NCBI GenBank assembly: GCA_949361645.1
Contig: OX442415.1
Location: 12,974,735-13,038,734 of the forward strand
Direction of reading: 5' to 3'
From: Spongilla lacustris
Taxonomy: Eukaryota > Porifera > Demospongiae > Spongillida > Spongillidae
DNA: 64,000 nt
In this document: positions 45,963 through 56,182 of the stretch, piece by piece
Numbering within the stretch: position 1 is the first letter of the stretch
How the letters are laid out: every line of letters starts with the position of its first letter
Translations under genes and position numbers: made by a program
The notes under the pieces: generated by a model
Told to the model about the DNA's origin: nothing
Databases searched by the model: none
What the model saw: only the letters and a program-made list of their open reading frames with translations

Positions 45963-48900
45963 CAGTGTTCCACACTTAAAGCTTCCAAATCCAAAAAATT
46001 TGGTTTTTTGCTTGTAACTTTTCAACCATATGAGTATAAACAAAAAGGATGGGATATTCAGATTTAGCCATCGTTTCTGAGTAAGATGAACATATTTTTG
46101 TTCAATTATTAAGTGTAAACAACAACAGCATATTAATAAATCATAAACGGTTTCAAGTACTATTTTGATCGATAATTCCCGTAAGGTAATTAGCTAAGCG
46201 TTCAAATTTGGGATTCTAATAGTGCTGTATGCTGTCTATCTTTCGTAGCTGTTCGTTGTCTTAAGTCGAGCCGGTTTGATAGATCGGTCCAGTTTTGTGA
46301 TTTTTCGGGGGTACTTAAGCATATGCGATGGTTCGGTCGAATTAGTTTGACTTAAGGTCTGAAATTTAGGGAACATGATTATAAAGTGCTAGTAGTATCT
46401 CTATATTTTTTAATATTTTCTGCACATCTGCGCAAATAATGTAAAGCAATATTTGAAAGCGTAAAAGCTTACGAATTACATCCTTTTTTCAATACAAGCT
46501 CATTAAGTGACGTTTCACGTATTTCCTGTACACGTCACACAACGCGGCGCTGCGCGTATAGCGCGCATAATATTACATGTACTTCTTAACACCATTAACG
46601 TACACCGGATAATGATGACATAAAAGCACAATTTCTACTATATACACCAATAGCAGTACAGACTTCAGTCATCTTGCACTTGCACTCTTTCACAGCAAAA
46701 ACTGCAACTTAACTGCTAGTAGTACTTACTCTTCTATGTGATTTGTATACTTTAACTACTTTATCTACCTCACTTCCATCTGATCCATTTCTGTAAGCTT
46801 GCTCATAATCTCTACACTTTCTAAAAAATTTATAAATAAGTTCTTTGGAACAGCTTTCCAGTCCTTCAGGGACAATCTTCCTTAATGTATTAATCTTTCC
46901 ATTTGCATAAGCTCTTGTATGCTTCTTTGCATGGCACCAAACCCTTTCAATTGGACTTAGTTCACAATGGTATTTTGGAAAAAACAAGCACAGATGCCCA
47001 CGTTGTTCTATATACTCTTCTAAAATCGACTTTTGTACTCGAAAATCATCAAATGTTTTCAATGTACTCCTCATCTTGTCTGCATTCATTCCCCTAGTGT
47101 CAATTCCTCTCTCCTGTAAAACCATTTTCATTCCCTTAGGTCTGCCATCCTCTAGTACCAAGTGTTGAATTTCACCATTCCAAACAGTGTCTCTTAAAAT
47201 TGGTTGCTTGCCACCAACACCTACATTCATTTTTTCAGCATCAAGTTGATCATCAGCTACTTTTTTATGTGAAGGGGCATTGTCAAAAAGAAATAGTCCA
47301 CGTGCATGAGGATACTTTGCTTCAAAAATTTTTACAGCATTTTCCACTTGAATCATTAAACTATTGTTATTGAAATATCCATCTTTATGTACTTCTATCA
47401 TTACACGAGCCTTGTTACCATTAAATTCTAAGTATCCATCACATTCATCAATAAAGTCAGACACCATTATAGAATTTCCAAGGGATTTCTGCTTCAGCAC
47501 ACTTGTTTGACTATCACCCCAATAATATGACTGGTCGCAATTTGCATAGAAGGTACTTTCATCATGCACTACTCTAATTAAAGGTCTTACATTAGCTGGA
47601 CAAACTGGATGCAAATTGTCTGCTGTAATTGTTATTTTATCCAGCTCAAATAAAGTACTTACAAATTCTCTTCTATGCTGAATAACATCCTGTCTTTCAT
47701 GTCCATCAAAATAGACACCCTTTTGATGATGAACTTGACTAAATCCAAATGAGTGGAGCCATCTTCTTGCAGTCTCAGTAGATATACTTTGGTTGTATTC
47801 TTTATTAACCCATTCAGAAAACATTCCTGTTGTTAAGTTTGGTTCTCCCTTCTTGCATGCATTACTTCTTATGTAGCTACAGGCATGCATTTTAAACTCT
47901 TCGTCATGGACTAGTGTTTCATATTTAGGAAATTCTCCCCTTTCTGATGAAAGAATGTATTCAACTTCCTTACTTGTAATGTCCTCATTGCCATGAGACA
48001 ACACATTAAAAATACTTTGCATATATGACTGCATCCAACTTCTTATGGTACGATCAGAATAGCCGCTTACCTGTGAGGCTTTGATAGCTGCATCACATAT
48101 ACCCTCTCCCCAGTCCTTCATGGCAGTTCCCATCAGCACAATACCTAACGCTTTTTGCAGCTCAAATGAAGCATTTTGTTCAATGAAACTCAGCAGGTAG
48201 TCCAGCCCTTTCTTGAACACCTCTTCGTGTTTTTTGAAAATTACGTTTATTGTGCTTTCTGAACACGCTGAATCAGAGATTCGTTTCTTCTGTGAAGTAA
48301 AACAGCCTGTAATTGCCGCTAGTGAATTCACTTTGCAGGTACGTTTGGCATTGTCGTTTGATGGAAAGGTTTGGTTTGCCCCCGCTTCTGCTATAACAGC
48401 CATCATGTCTCGCTTTCGTCTGCAAACAATCGAGCAGGTGGGTTGATCTATCACTACGTCTGTTTGGTTCTGAAAAGAACCCGTAGTACCAGTGGTAGCT
48501 GCAATCGACTCCGAATGATCGTCAACAAACGCCATTTTCTATTCCAAGGAACGAATAAAAGACGTTAATTTGGCCGCTTGTACGTGACGTCAGATTTATC
48601 GCAGAATACGGAGGAAAACGCTCAATTAAATAAAATGACAAGAATTTAGAACTTTTTCACACTTGTAAAACTATTTGGGGTACTCAAATACGTGGGGGAA
48701 AAAATATAAAAAATATACTAATTATATAGGGTCTACGCTACTATTTGTTTTCATTTTCAGACCTTAAGTCAAACTAATTCGACCGAACCATCGCATGTGC
48801 TTAAGTACCCCCGAAAAATCACAAAACTGGACCGATCTACAAAACCGGCGCGACTTAAGACAACGAACAGATAAGAAAGAAAGATAGCACAGAGCACTAT

Positions 48901-49156
48901 TAGAATCCCAAATTTGAACGCTTAGCTAATTACCTTTCATGAGTTATCGATCAAAATAGTACTTGAAACCGTTTATGATTTATTAATATGCTATTGTTGT
49001 TTACACTTAATAATTGAACAAAAATATGTTCATCTTACTCAGAAACGATGGCTAAATCTGAATATCCCATCCTTTTTGTTTATACTCATATGGTTGAAAA
49101 GTTACAAGCAAAAAACCAAATTTTTTGGATTTGGAAGCTTTAAGTGTGGAACACTG
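45963..49156 (-). mobile_element. Complete Tc1/mariner (IS630-type) transposon, 402-bp TIRs, TA target
   Basis: 3194 bp that begin CAGTGTTCCACACTTAAAGC and end with the reverse complement, flanked by TA (45961-45962, 49157-49158). TIRs 45963-46364 and 48755-49156 are both 402 bp and roughly 95% identical by eye. It contains one intact transposase ORF, so it looks complete. It is nested in the TATAC element. Confidence 0.9.
46709..48535 (-). CDS. Tc1/mariner-superfamily DDE transposase, 608 aa, intact
   Basis: Catalyses cut-and-paste of the surrounding element. The DDE_3-type core shows the first Asp in VVHDESTFYANCDQ, the second in LFLFDNAPSHKK and the Glu in CELSPIERVWCHAKK. I count 111 residues between the second Asp and the Glu, against roughly 34-41 in typical Tc1/mariner enzymes. 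The extra segment contains GGKQPILRDTVWNGE and LQERGIDTRGM. The N-terminal half (residues 100-260) has predicted helix-turn-helix-like DNA-binding segments (YSDRTIRSWM, STETARRWLHSFG). The start at 48535 is the first ATG after an in-frame stop and lies just inside the right TIR. No breaks. Similar proteins are abundant in fungi and some invertebrates, from memory. Confidence 0.85.
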   Translation of the reverse strand: MAFVDDHSESIAATTGTTGSFQNQTDVVIDQPTCSIVCRRKRDMMAVIAEAGANQTFPSNDNAKRTCKVNSLAAITGCFTSQKKRISDSACSESTINVIFKKHEEVFKKGLDYLLSFIEQNASFELQKALGIVLMGTAMKDWGEGICDAAIKASQVSGYSDRTIRSWMQSYMQSIFNVLSHGNEDITSKEVEYILSSERGEFPKYETLVHDEEFKMHACSYIRSNACKKGEPNLTTGMFSEWVNKEYNQSISTETARRWLHSFGFSQVHHQKGVYFDGHERQDVIQHRREFVSTLFELDKITITADNLHPVCPANVRPLIRVVHDESTFYANCDQSYYWGDSQTSVLKQKSLGNSIMVSDFIDECDGYLEFNGNKARVMIEVHKDGYFNNNSLMIQVENAVKIFEAKYPHARGLFLFDNAPSHKKVADDQLDAEKMNVGVGGKQPILRDTVWNGEIQHLVLEDGRPKGMKMVLQERGIDTRGMNADKMRSTLKTFDDFRVQKSILEEYIEQRGHLCLFFPKYHCELSPIERVWCHAKKHTRAYANGKINTLRKIVPEGLESCSKELIYKFFRKCRDYEQAYRNGSDGSEVDKVVKVYKSHRRVSTTSS

Positions 49157-50240
49157 TAGGGGGTCTGGGGGAGCCCCAGTGGGGCCTGGGGCGAAGCCCC
49201 AGCCGCTTTTTCACTTTTGCGTTCATTTAGCTTGAAAATAAGCATACTTTGAAAGTGTGTTCATTATTGATAGCTAGCAAGCGCAATATTCGAGTCGATT
49301 AATATAGCCTGCGTGAGTCAACGTGGATAAGGATAGCGAATAGAAAACTCTACGCAAAGCCATTGTGACCGTATTCTGGTCTAAACGACACACACGTTTT
49401 ACCTTTAATAGTATTATATACCTACTTGATTTAGCTCTACCTGTTTCCTGGTGTAAACTATCTTGTTTTGATCGCTTACTTCTTGCTCGCACGGCAATAT
49501 TCCATCGCGCAGCAGTAATACTAATAAAACACTGCACGCTTGGAGGGCCTTGGCTTTAGACCCCCCCACACACACACATACACTCACACACACTTTGGGT
49601 CGAATGCTATAATCAGTTCACTCGCGTTCTGAACTAAACGCTTCGTTTTTCAACTCGTCAATCATGTAATTAATTATTCATAAGTTAATTTATTCATAAC
49701 TGGTCGGGCCGAGGGGGGGGGCGGGTCTTTAGACCCCTTAGACCCCCCCCCCCCCCCCCTGGATCCGCCACTGTATACCTATCGATCTGAACAAACTACG
49801 TGCACTTTTTCCCGCGCCAATGATTTGGGCAAATCGCGTCCCGCAGGCGGTGATTGGCGCGAATCGAGCGGGAAAAAGTGCACGTAGTTTGTTCAACTGT
49901 ATTTCCGTAACGGATGACATAAAAATTAACGAACAGAACAAATCCATAGGTATAGGACCTCTCTACCTATAAACAGAATCTGAAGCTATTTGATTACTCC
50001 TACACAAAGTTATGTTGGGTTTGAAAGTTATGTGGGGTATCGAACGTTGCAGTACTGGCACGGAGCAAGTGCAGGACACCAAAATGTATTTGACCATAGA
50101 GCAATGGTGTAGTTATGAAGTGTTGAAAATAGGAAGTTGATAGCCTGTACCGTTCAGAAGATATAGCAATTCAAATGCTATAACACGATTATTTTATAAT
50201 GTGATAAAACGTACGAGGAAACTGTCCCATATACATGTAT

Positions 50241-50500
50241 ATATCAGGAAGGCTTTCTACGTAAGTATCCAATAGAGCTTTACATATGGTAGTAGTACAT
50301 ACACACATTAATGATGCATGAGCAGGGCTAGGGTTGTGTTAGCTTTTGTCTCTTTGTTGGAGGGGGAATGGCATGCAGCAACCGTTTGTGGCTCTATACT
50401 TAAAATGGTCTTTGGCAATGCATTCCAGTTGCTTCACTTTGTCTTTTATTGGTGCAAACTACTTGGCCTAGTAAATTAAATTTAGAATAAATCAACTCAG
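50241..50500. other. No gene seen
   Basis: AT-rich spacer between repeat family A and the RAG1-like pseudogene. Confidence 0.4.
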
Positions 50501-50504
50501 TACC

Positions 50505-53410
50505 CTACTCTACAAGTAGGCCAAAACCAACATGGGTAGCATTTGCCCATTGTGTGGCATGATCTTCCAGATGTTGTCGCAAATGTTGTGGCATTTTCCA
50601 AACAAGGAGAATGAAGTAATGAACTAGTGTCCCATTTTCACTCTTACTAAATTCATCTGATCTGTGGGGTAGTTTCTGTAGAGCCATTTTCAGTGATGTA
50701 TGTGCACAATTTCTGAATGTTGGGTAACTGAAAATGTTTCTGGCTTATTCATTTATATACAATCCATGTGTGTACTCTACATTTGTGGACGTGGGTTCCA
50801 ACAAATGCACCCCCAAAATACTGCTGACGTTGTACTCCAATTTCCTGCAAAGCATAATCTAGCCTCTTAACAAAGGGCTCATTAACACCCTTTTTCACTG
50901 CTGCTCTGCATTTGTCAACCTGTGCTTCCTATATTGTGATTAAAAACCTTTGTATTCTTCTACTACTCAGTACTGTATTCATTCAAACTTACAAGTGCCT
51001 TGACATGTTTTATTTTGTCTTCAGAAGGTTCACATATAATGCCTTTATGGACCTTTCTCCTCGCCACTAACCAAGGTCGCATATGTTGCCATCTGCTGGA
51101 AATGTTTTTGCGCTTGCTTGGCTTCTTCTAGCTCAATTTGGAGCAGTGAAGTTTCTGCAGCTCCAAGCCGTACTTAGAAAAGCTAGATGGGTCAACATCA
51201 GCTGTGTGGAATGCTAGCTCAAGATCTAGGTTGCAGCAAACAGCTTCCAGTAAAGTAAAAGTCTTGGTGAAGACACCAGCCCAATGTAATGTGGAGGCTG
51301 GTGGGCAGATCTGTTTGAATGATTCATTCGAGTCATGTGTACAATATTGCATTATGTACTTGTGTAATTGGGATGTCAAGAATAGGTGGTGAGATGCAGT
51401 TATGAAACTTCTGTGCATCCCTTTTGATAATCCCTGCTGAGACGTAGCCATGGTGGTCATCACACATAGTCTCCAGGGTCCTCTGAGCAGCATGACCTCG
51501 GATTGATAAAGGGATTGCCATATCCTCAATCTTGATGATGCAGTATGGACAAGGGTAGCATCTTATTATTTTACTGTTTTGCTTGGAAAATATTAATGCC
51601 AACGTACCACTTGATCCAGATAATCCATACATTCTGTACACTAACTCAAAGTCCCCACACGTGAACACCTTTTGATGGTATACTGTCTGTAATTATGCAA
51701 TTATGTATTATGGACAAGCATTCAGTGCATGTAGAAAACAATTTGATTAAAACCTACTTCCATTTCATTCTATGAAGATGTTTTACGGGAACTTCTACCT
51801 GGTATTTGAAACAGCCAAGGGCAACATGGAGGTTGGTGACACTGTCACCAGCTGTGAAGCAGCAAAACACATAAGTGTTGTGGACAGAATTAGGAGTGGC
51901 AATATTCACAATTTGGAAGCTCATTTTGAATGTTCCACCTCCCTTGTCTCCTCCGATCTTCAACCACATCTCACTGGCTGGTATGATTCCTTCATGCCAG
52001 GTAAGTCTGCCAGTCCTGTATGTAAAAGTACATGAACATGTTTGCCTTTGCTTGTCTAAACCTATTACTTTTCATTCTCTTCTAAGAGGTGGACAACTTT
52101 TGCAACCAGATCAGAAATATATACAAGAGGAGCTCCTTTTATTTCCTCTCCTACTGAATGGAGTCTAAAAGATAAAGGTGCAATCTCTCCTTTGAGATTA
52201 TCACCCATGCAGGATTCTTCTGGAAATGTGTCTCATACTCTCATCACCAGCCAGTGACATGCCTGATGATATGAGCCACCTGTTGTTAAGACTGCTGCTA
52301 TGTATTGCCTATAGCACAGTATAAACTTAATTTATTCCAGGGAATAGACCTACTTTAATTGCTAAAACTTCAACTGCTCCAATTGACAATAGCTATAGTT
52401 GAAGAGATGCCTGCTTCCTGCAAGAAAGCTCTTCTTTCTTCATCACTGAGTGTAAGTACTTCTTTCTGGATGAGGGCAGACGGTTCTCCTCCATGCATAG
52501 CAAGATGTAAAATTCCCGTTTCTGGACTGTTTGAGATGACCTTGATCTACAGCAGCTTCTCTTTCTTCATCAGGAGTAAGTGATGGTGCATGTACACTAA
52601 TGCAATTCATAAACGTTTGCCTTCACATCTCTGTTGCAGCTCACACAGTGGACCAAATCGTCTGCTAATAACAGAAGTATCAAGTTTGGAGCTGGTCTTA
52701 TCTGTGATGAAAGCAAGAGGCCAGCAGCAAGAACAGTTCTCAGCACCTGTTGCTGCTACCCACTCAACTATGCACTTGGTGCATACCATGGGAGCTCAAG
52801 TGGCTGTGTCAGAAAGCAGGCCGGAAAACAGTTGACACTTCAGCTCATTCAAAATAGATGAGCTATTCTGGCTTGCAAGAGGTGGACAATGATCATGAGA
52901 GAAGAATAGAGGAGGGGCAATCTTCCAAAGATGTGCTATGAGCATATTGGGTGTGACCTTTTGTTGGCGGCCTCTACCAACAGTTGACCTCCTCACATGT
53001 CCTCTCTCACATTTGCTAAAGTGCTCACACAAGCACCTGTATGTGTGCATTATGAGGCCAAGTTATACCAGCAGTTATTTATTAAACGTGTATTTACCTT
53101 GCATTCTTCATTGGTATGTCTTTGCCACTGAAATGGCGTTATTGAACACCTGTGATGTACCTCTTCTATCAAAGCACTGACGGTTCTTTGCATAGAAAGC
53201 TTACAACAGATACAGAAACGCTGAGGGTGTATCATCTGTTGAGGTGTTGATGCCAAACTGCAATGTGCATATAATCTGCAAATGCTTTGCAAATCATAGC
53301 CGGCTGTTTGCTTATGTTTGTGTATTTTAGTCGTTGCCCACACACTCTGCAGTGCTTGGGCACTTGCTGTATGTGCTAATCCATTCCTGTATATGACATG
53401 TACATTACAA
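50505..53410 (-). pseudogene. N-RAG-TP-like transposon gene (RAG1-type N-terminal zinc fingers), decayed
   Basis: Read 5' to 3' on the minus strand. 53400-53090 has CRVCGQRLK, then after a frame change HPQRFCICCK and FQWQRHTNEECK, the Cys/His spacing of the RAG1 N-terminal zinc-binding region. 53040-52800 is a basic linker (RSTVGRGRQQKVTPN). 52789-52615 is a RING-like half (MVCTKCIVEWVAATGAENCSC). 52560-52370 contains LTLSDEERRAFLQEAG. 51969-51765 contains WLKIGGDKGGGTFKMSFQIV. 51668-51340 contains FTCGDFELVYRMYGLSGSSG and a CPYC pair. 50687-50505 contains LEDHATQWANATHVGFGLL. Aspartates in GGDKGG and CGDFE could be the DDE catalytic pair. Several frame changes and a stop in the RING show it is not intact. 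Resemblance to N-RAG-TP elements (RAG1 N-terminus on a transposon) is from memory of that literature. Confidence 0.55.
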
Positions 53411-53800
53411 GAACCTGAGAAATTATTCATGAAATACGATCGCGTTGTTTGGGACGACACTGTGAAAATTTAAGAAGTGAGAATTCTAATAGCCACACCT
53501 CTTTAACTCGTCAATATCGTAGGCTTACCTTCTGGATTTGTGCACGACGTCCACTGTACTGAAATTAGTACCCACCCCTCCAAAATGATTGCCGCGTGAC
53601 GTTATGTAAACACAATGACATCGCCGTGGCGTACGATGTGGAGTGTGCGTGTAAAGTGGTAATAATACAGAACAGAGTTTCGTGTTTGAATCCTTTCTCA
53701 TATTTTGATTTGCTGGTTTTACTGAGTCGTTATGAGCTTCGAAACATGAATACTCAGACAGTAATGAGGTGTCTTTTTTCATTTATCGACAAACATACCT
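53411..53800. other. No gene seen before the gap
   Basis: A sequence with several CG dinucleotides (53500-53650) and no recognised coding feature. It could be the 5' flank of the pseudogene or part of an intron of the DD3-3-like gene. Confidence 0.3.
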
Positions 53801-54000
53801 NNNNNNNNNNNNNNNNNNNNNNNNNNNNNNNNNNNNNNNNNNNNNNNNNNNNNNNNNNNNNNNNNNNNNNNNNNNNNNNNNNNNNNNNNNNNNNNNNNNN
53901 NNNNNNNNNNNNNNNNNNNNNNNNNNNNNNNNNNNNNNNNNNNNNNNNNNNNNNNNNNNNNNNNNNNNNNNNNNNNNNNNNNNNNNNNNNNNNNNNNNNN
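53801..54000. other. Assembly gap (200 N)
   Basis: Exactly 200 undetermined bases. It lies just upstream of the first visible exon of the DD3-3-like gene, whose N-terminal exons are missing. Confidence 0.99.
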
Positions 54001-54111
54001 GTTGTGTGTGTATGTCACACTGTATGGTGAGGTGGCTTGCTGAAGAATTAATTTAAAACTAGTGCTTACCCTCCTCCCCTCCCCCCTTCTCCTCCTCCCC
54101 ATCTCCCCCAG

Positions 54112-56182
54112 GTAACTGGTGGGTAGCTCGCTCCTACATTGAGGTCCAGAGCATTACCCAGACACAGTGTCAGCAGAAGAACAACACCGATGGATACTTA
54201 CGCTACTGGGACGTCACCTCCTACGGGGGAACCCCTACCTGCCTCGTGGCTCCCAAAGCTCCAGACTGCAAACTGGGTGACTGGTCCAGGGTCAATCACC
54301 TCGGCAACGGTCGCTCTGGGGTCCCTCTCAACTACACATGGACCATTCCTTACTTCCCCTCCGGTAACAACAAGATAATTGTCGTAAGGCTGAGGTGAGT
54401 TCTCCACCCCTCCCCCTCCCCCTCCCCCTCTCCCCCTCTCCCCCTCTCCCTTTACCCTACCTCCTCTGGCATGCTGCATATGTAGTGTGCTGACAGGGTA
54501 CACTTATGTATGCTTCCCAGTATGGCCTGTGGAGGAATGTGTGGGAGGGAGGTGGTGGGAATGAGTATGAGATCTTAACATTTTCTTTTACGGCTTTTGT
54601 TAGCAGATTCCAATCACCTGGCCGCATTCCTCTCCCACAGGTATAACATCTCCACAGATGACTACAATCCATGGGCTACTAATGCCTCTTTGAACCAGAA
54701 CCCGTACGTTTAGTGAGGGAGTGTGTAACCATAACCATGTGTCACACCCTCTCCCACCCCTCTCTACCCCACCTCCACCCCTCCCTCCCTCTCCACCCCT
54801 CCCTCCCTCCCTCCCTCCCTCCCTCCCTCCCTCCCTCCCTCCCTCCCTCCCTCCCTCCCTCCCTCCCTCCCTCCCTCCCTCCCTCCCTCCCTCCCTCCCT
54901 CCCTCCCTCCCACCCTCCCTCCCTCCCTCCCTCCCTCTCTCCCCCTCTCTACCCTCCACCCCTCCCTCCCCACTCTCTCTCCCTCCCTCCTCCACAGAGC
55001 ACAGAGGACAATCTCCCCTGTCACCCAGAATCCTTACATCAACATTGGCTCCACCACCAACAAGCCTCTTCGCCTGGCCATCAACACTGCACAGTTTGGC
55101 CGCACGTTCCAAGACAGGTCGCACCTCACGGAGCTGATGCCACGCCCCTCTACACCCGCTGCCCTCGGCACCTGCAACATCTACAACATCAATGTGAGGG
55201 GGAAGAGGGGGAACATTGTCCAGACGTTCCCAGCAGTGGAGTACGACTTTATCCCAAACCGTCTGACTGTCTCAAAGAGCGACTGTGTCCATATTCAGTG
55301 GACAGGTGAGTAAAATGTGTAATGAAATGGAGCTTTTAGTGTTTGGAGTGCAGAATGGAATAGGAGCATTAAGTTTACGTATCATTTCTTCTTCCCTCCT
55401 CCCCTCCCTCCCCTCCTCTCCCTCCTCCCCTCTCCCTCCCCTCCCTCCTCCCCTCCCTCCTCCCCTCTCCAGGCTCTAACACCCATAACAACGGCAACCC
55501 TGCTGGTGATGGACAGGCTGGAGACGCAGGGGAGGGGCTTACAGGTATGTGACCACACCCCTTACTCAGAGCGGAAGTATTAGTTGGTCTGGTAGCCATG
55601 CCGACTTCATCACATTCACTTTCATATACACGTGTGCTTTTATAAAAGGATAATCTTATCGAGCAACTGCCTATGTAGGTGTGGTTGGCGCAATTACTAA
55701 GTTGAACGAGATGACGTTTGGATACTGCTCACCAAACACATGACGTCTTCACACAGTACTAACACGGCTTCTCCTCCTCCCCCTCCCTTACAGGCACCGA
55801 CCGCTCCAATGTCCTTCAGGCTCCAACCCCCAGCGCCAACTACCCCACCCCCTGGGAGCAGTCCACCATGTTCAACAACCCCGGCCTACAGGTCCTATGG
55901 GTGCCCCCCTACTGGACCAAGGCAGCCAGCGCCATGATCCCCCTGGATGTGGGTGTGGCCTACGCCAGCGTGGGGAACTTCCAGTGCTACACAGGATGCA
56001 CCTACTCCGCCAGCCCCCTGAATGGCGTGTATGGGGCAGTGGACCCTCTTCTGAACACCGTGTCTGCCTCCTTCGATGGCCTGGTCCTCCAGTTTGCCCC
56101 TGGGAACTATTACTACCTCTGCTCCAGGAACAATAACTTCTCCAACAGAAGCCAGAAGGGACAACTCACTGTGACAGCATAA
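54112..56182 (+). CDS. DD3-3-like protein, five 3' exons
   Basis: Exons 54112-54394, 54641-54703, 54998-55305, 55473-55544 and 55794-56182 have GT-AG borders and consistent phases (2, 2, 1, 1), with the TAA at 56180-56182. The protein resembles Dictyostelium DD3-3 and its animal relatives, a poorly understood, probably secreted family. Characteristic stretches are NWWVARSYIEVQSITQTQCQ, FIPNRLTVSKSDCVHIQWTG, a Gly/Asp-rich loop (THNNGNPAGDGQAGDAGEGL) and LQFAPGNYYYLCSRNNNFSNR. The last two suggest a cupredoxin-like or copper-site fold, but I cannot confirm metal ligands. Cysteines are paired and spaced as in extracellular proteins. The N-terminus with any signal peptide lies in or before the gap. 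Introns are 78-294 bp, and the second holds a CCCT microsatellite. Confidence 0.8.
54775..54935. repeat. (CCCT)n microsatellite in intron
   Basis: About 35 near-perfect CCCT tetramers lie upstream of the exon 3 acceptor. Related CCCTCC tracts lie in the neighbouring introns. Confidence 0.95.

Larger units (their letters stand above)
45863..49773. mobile_element. TIR element with 5-bp target duplication TATAC, carrying a nested transposon
   Basis: The left end CAGCGGCGGATCCAGG and right end CCTGGATCCGCCACTG are flanked by TATAC (45858-45862, 49774-49778). Apart from the nested Tc1/mariner element it is about 720 bp, non-coding and G/C-tract rich. It is the same family as 27007-27810. Confidence 0.85.
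45580..50240. repeat. Repeat family A, palindromic copy 4, split by nested elements
   Basis: The left half 45580-45862 and right half 49774-50240 are one family A palindrome. It was interrupted at TATAC by the 45863-49773 insertion. The sequence on either side (GTAGAGAGGTCTTATAC / TATACCTATCGATCTG) reads through as in the uninterrupted copies. Confidence 0.75.

Noticed and set aside
54713..55309. 198-codon frame with Pro-Ser repeats
   Set aside because: It crosses the CCCT microsatellite and reads the DD3-3 exon in the wrong frame; the spliced frame is clearly better.
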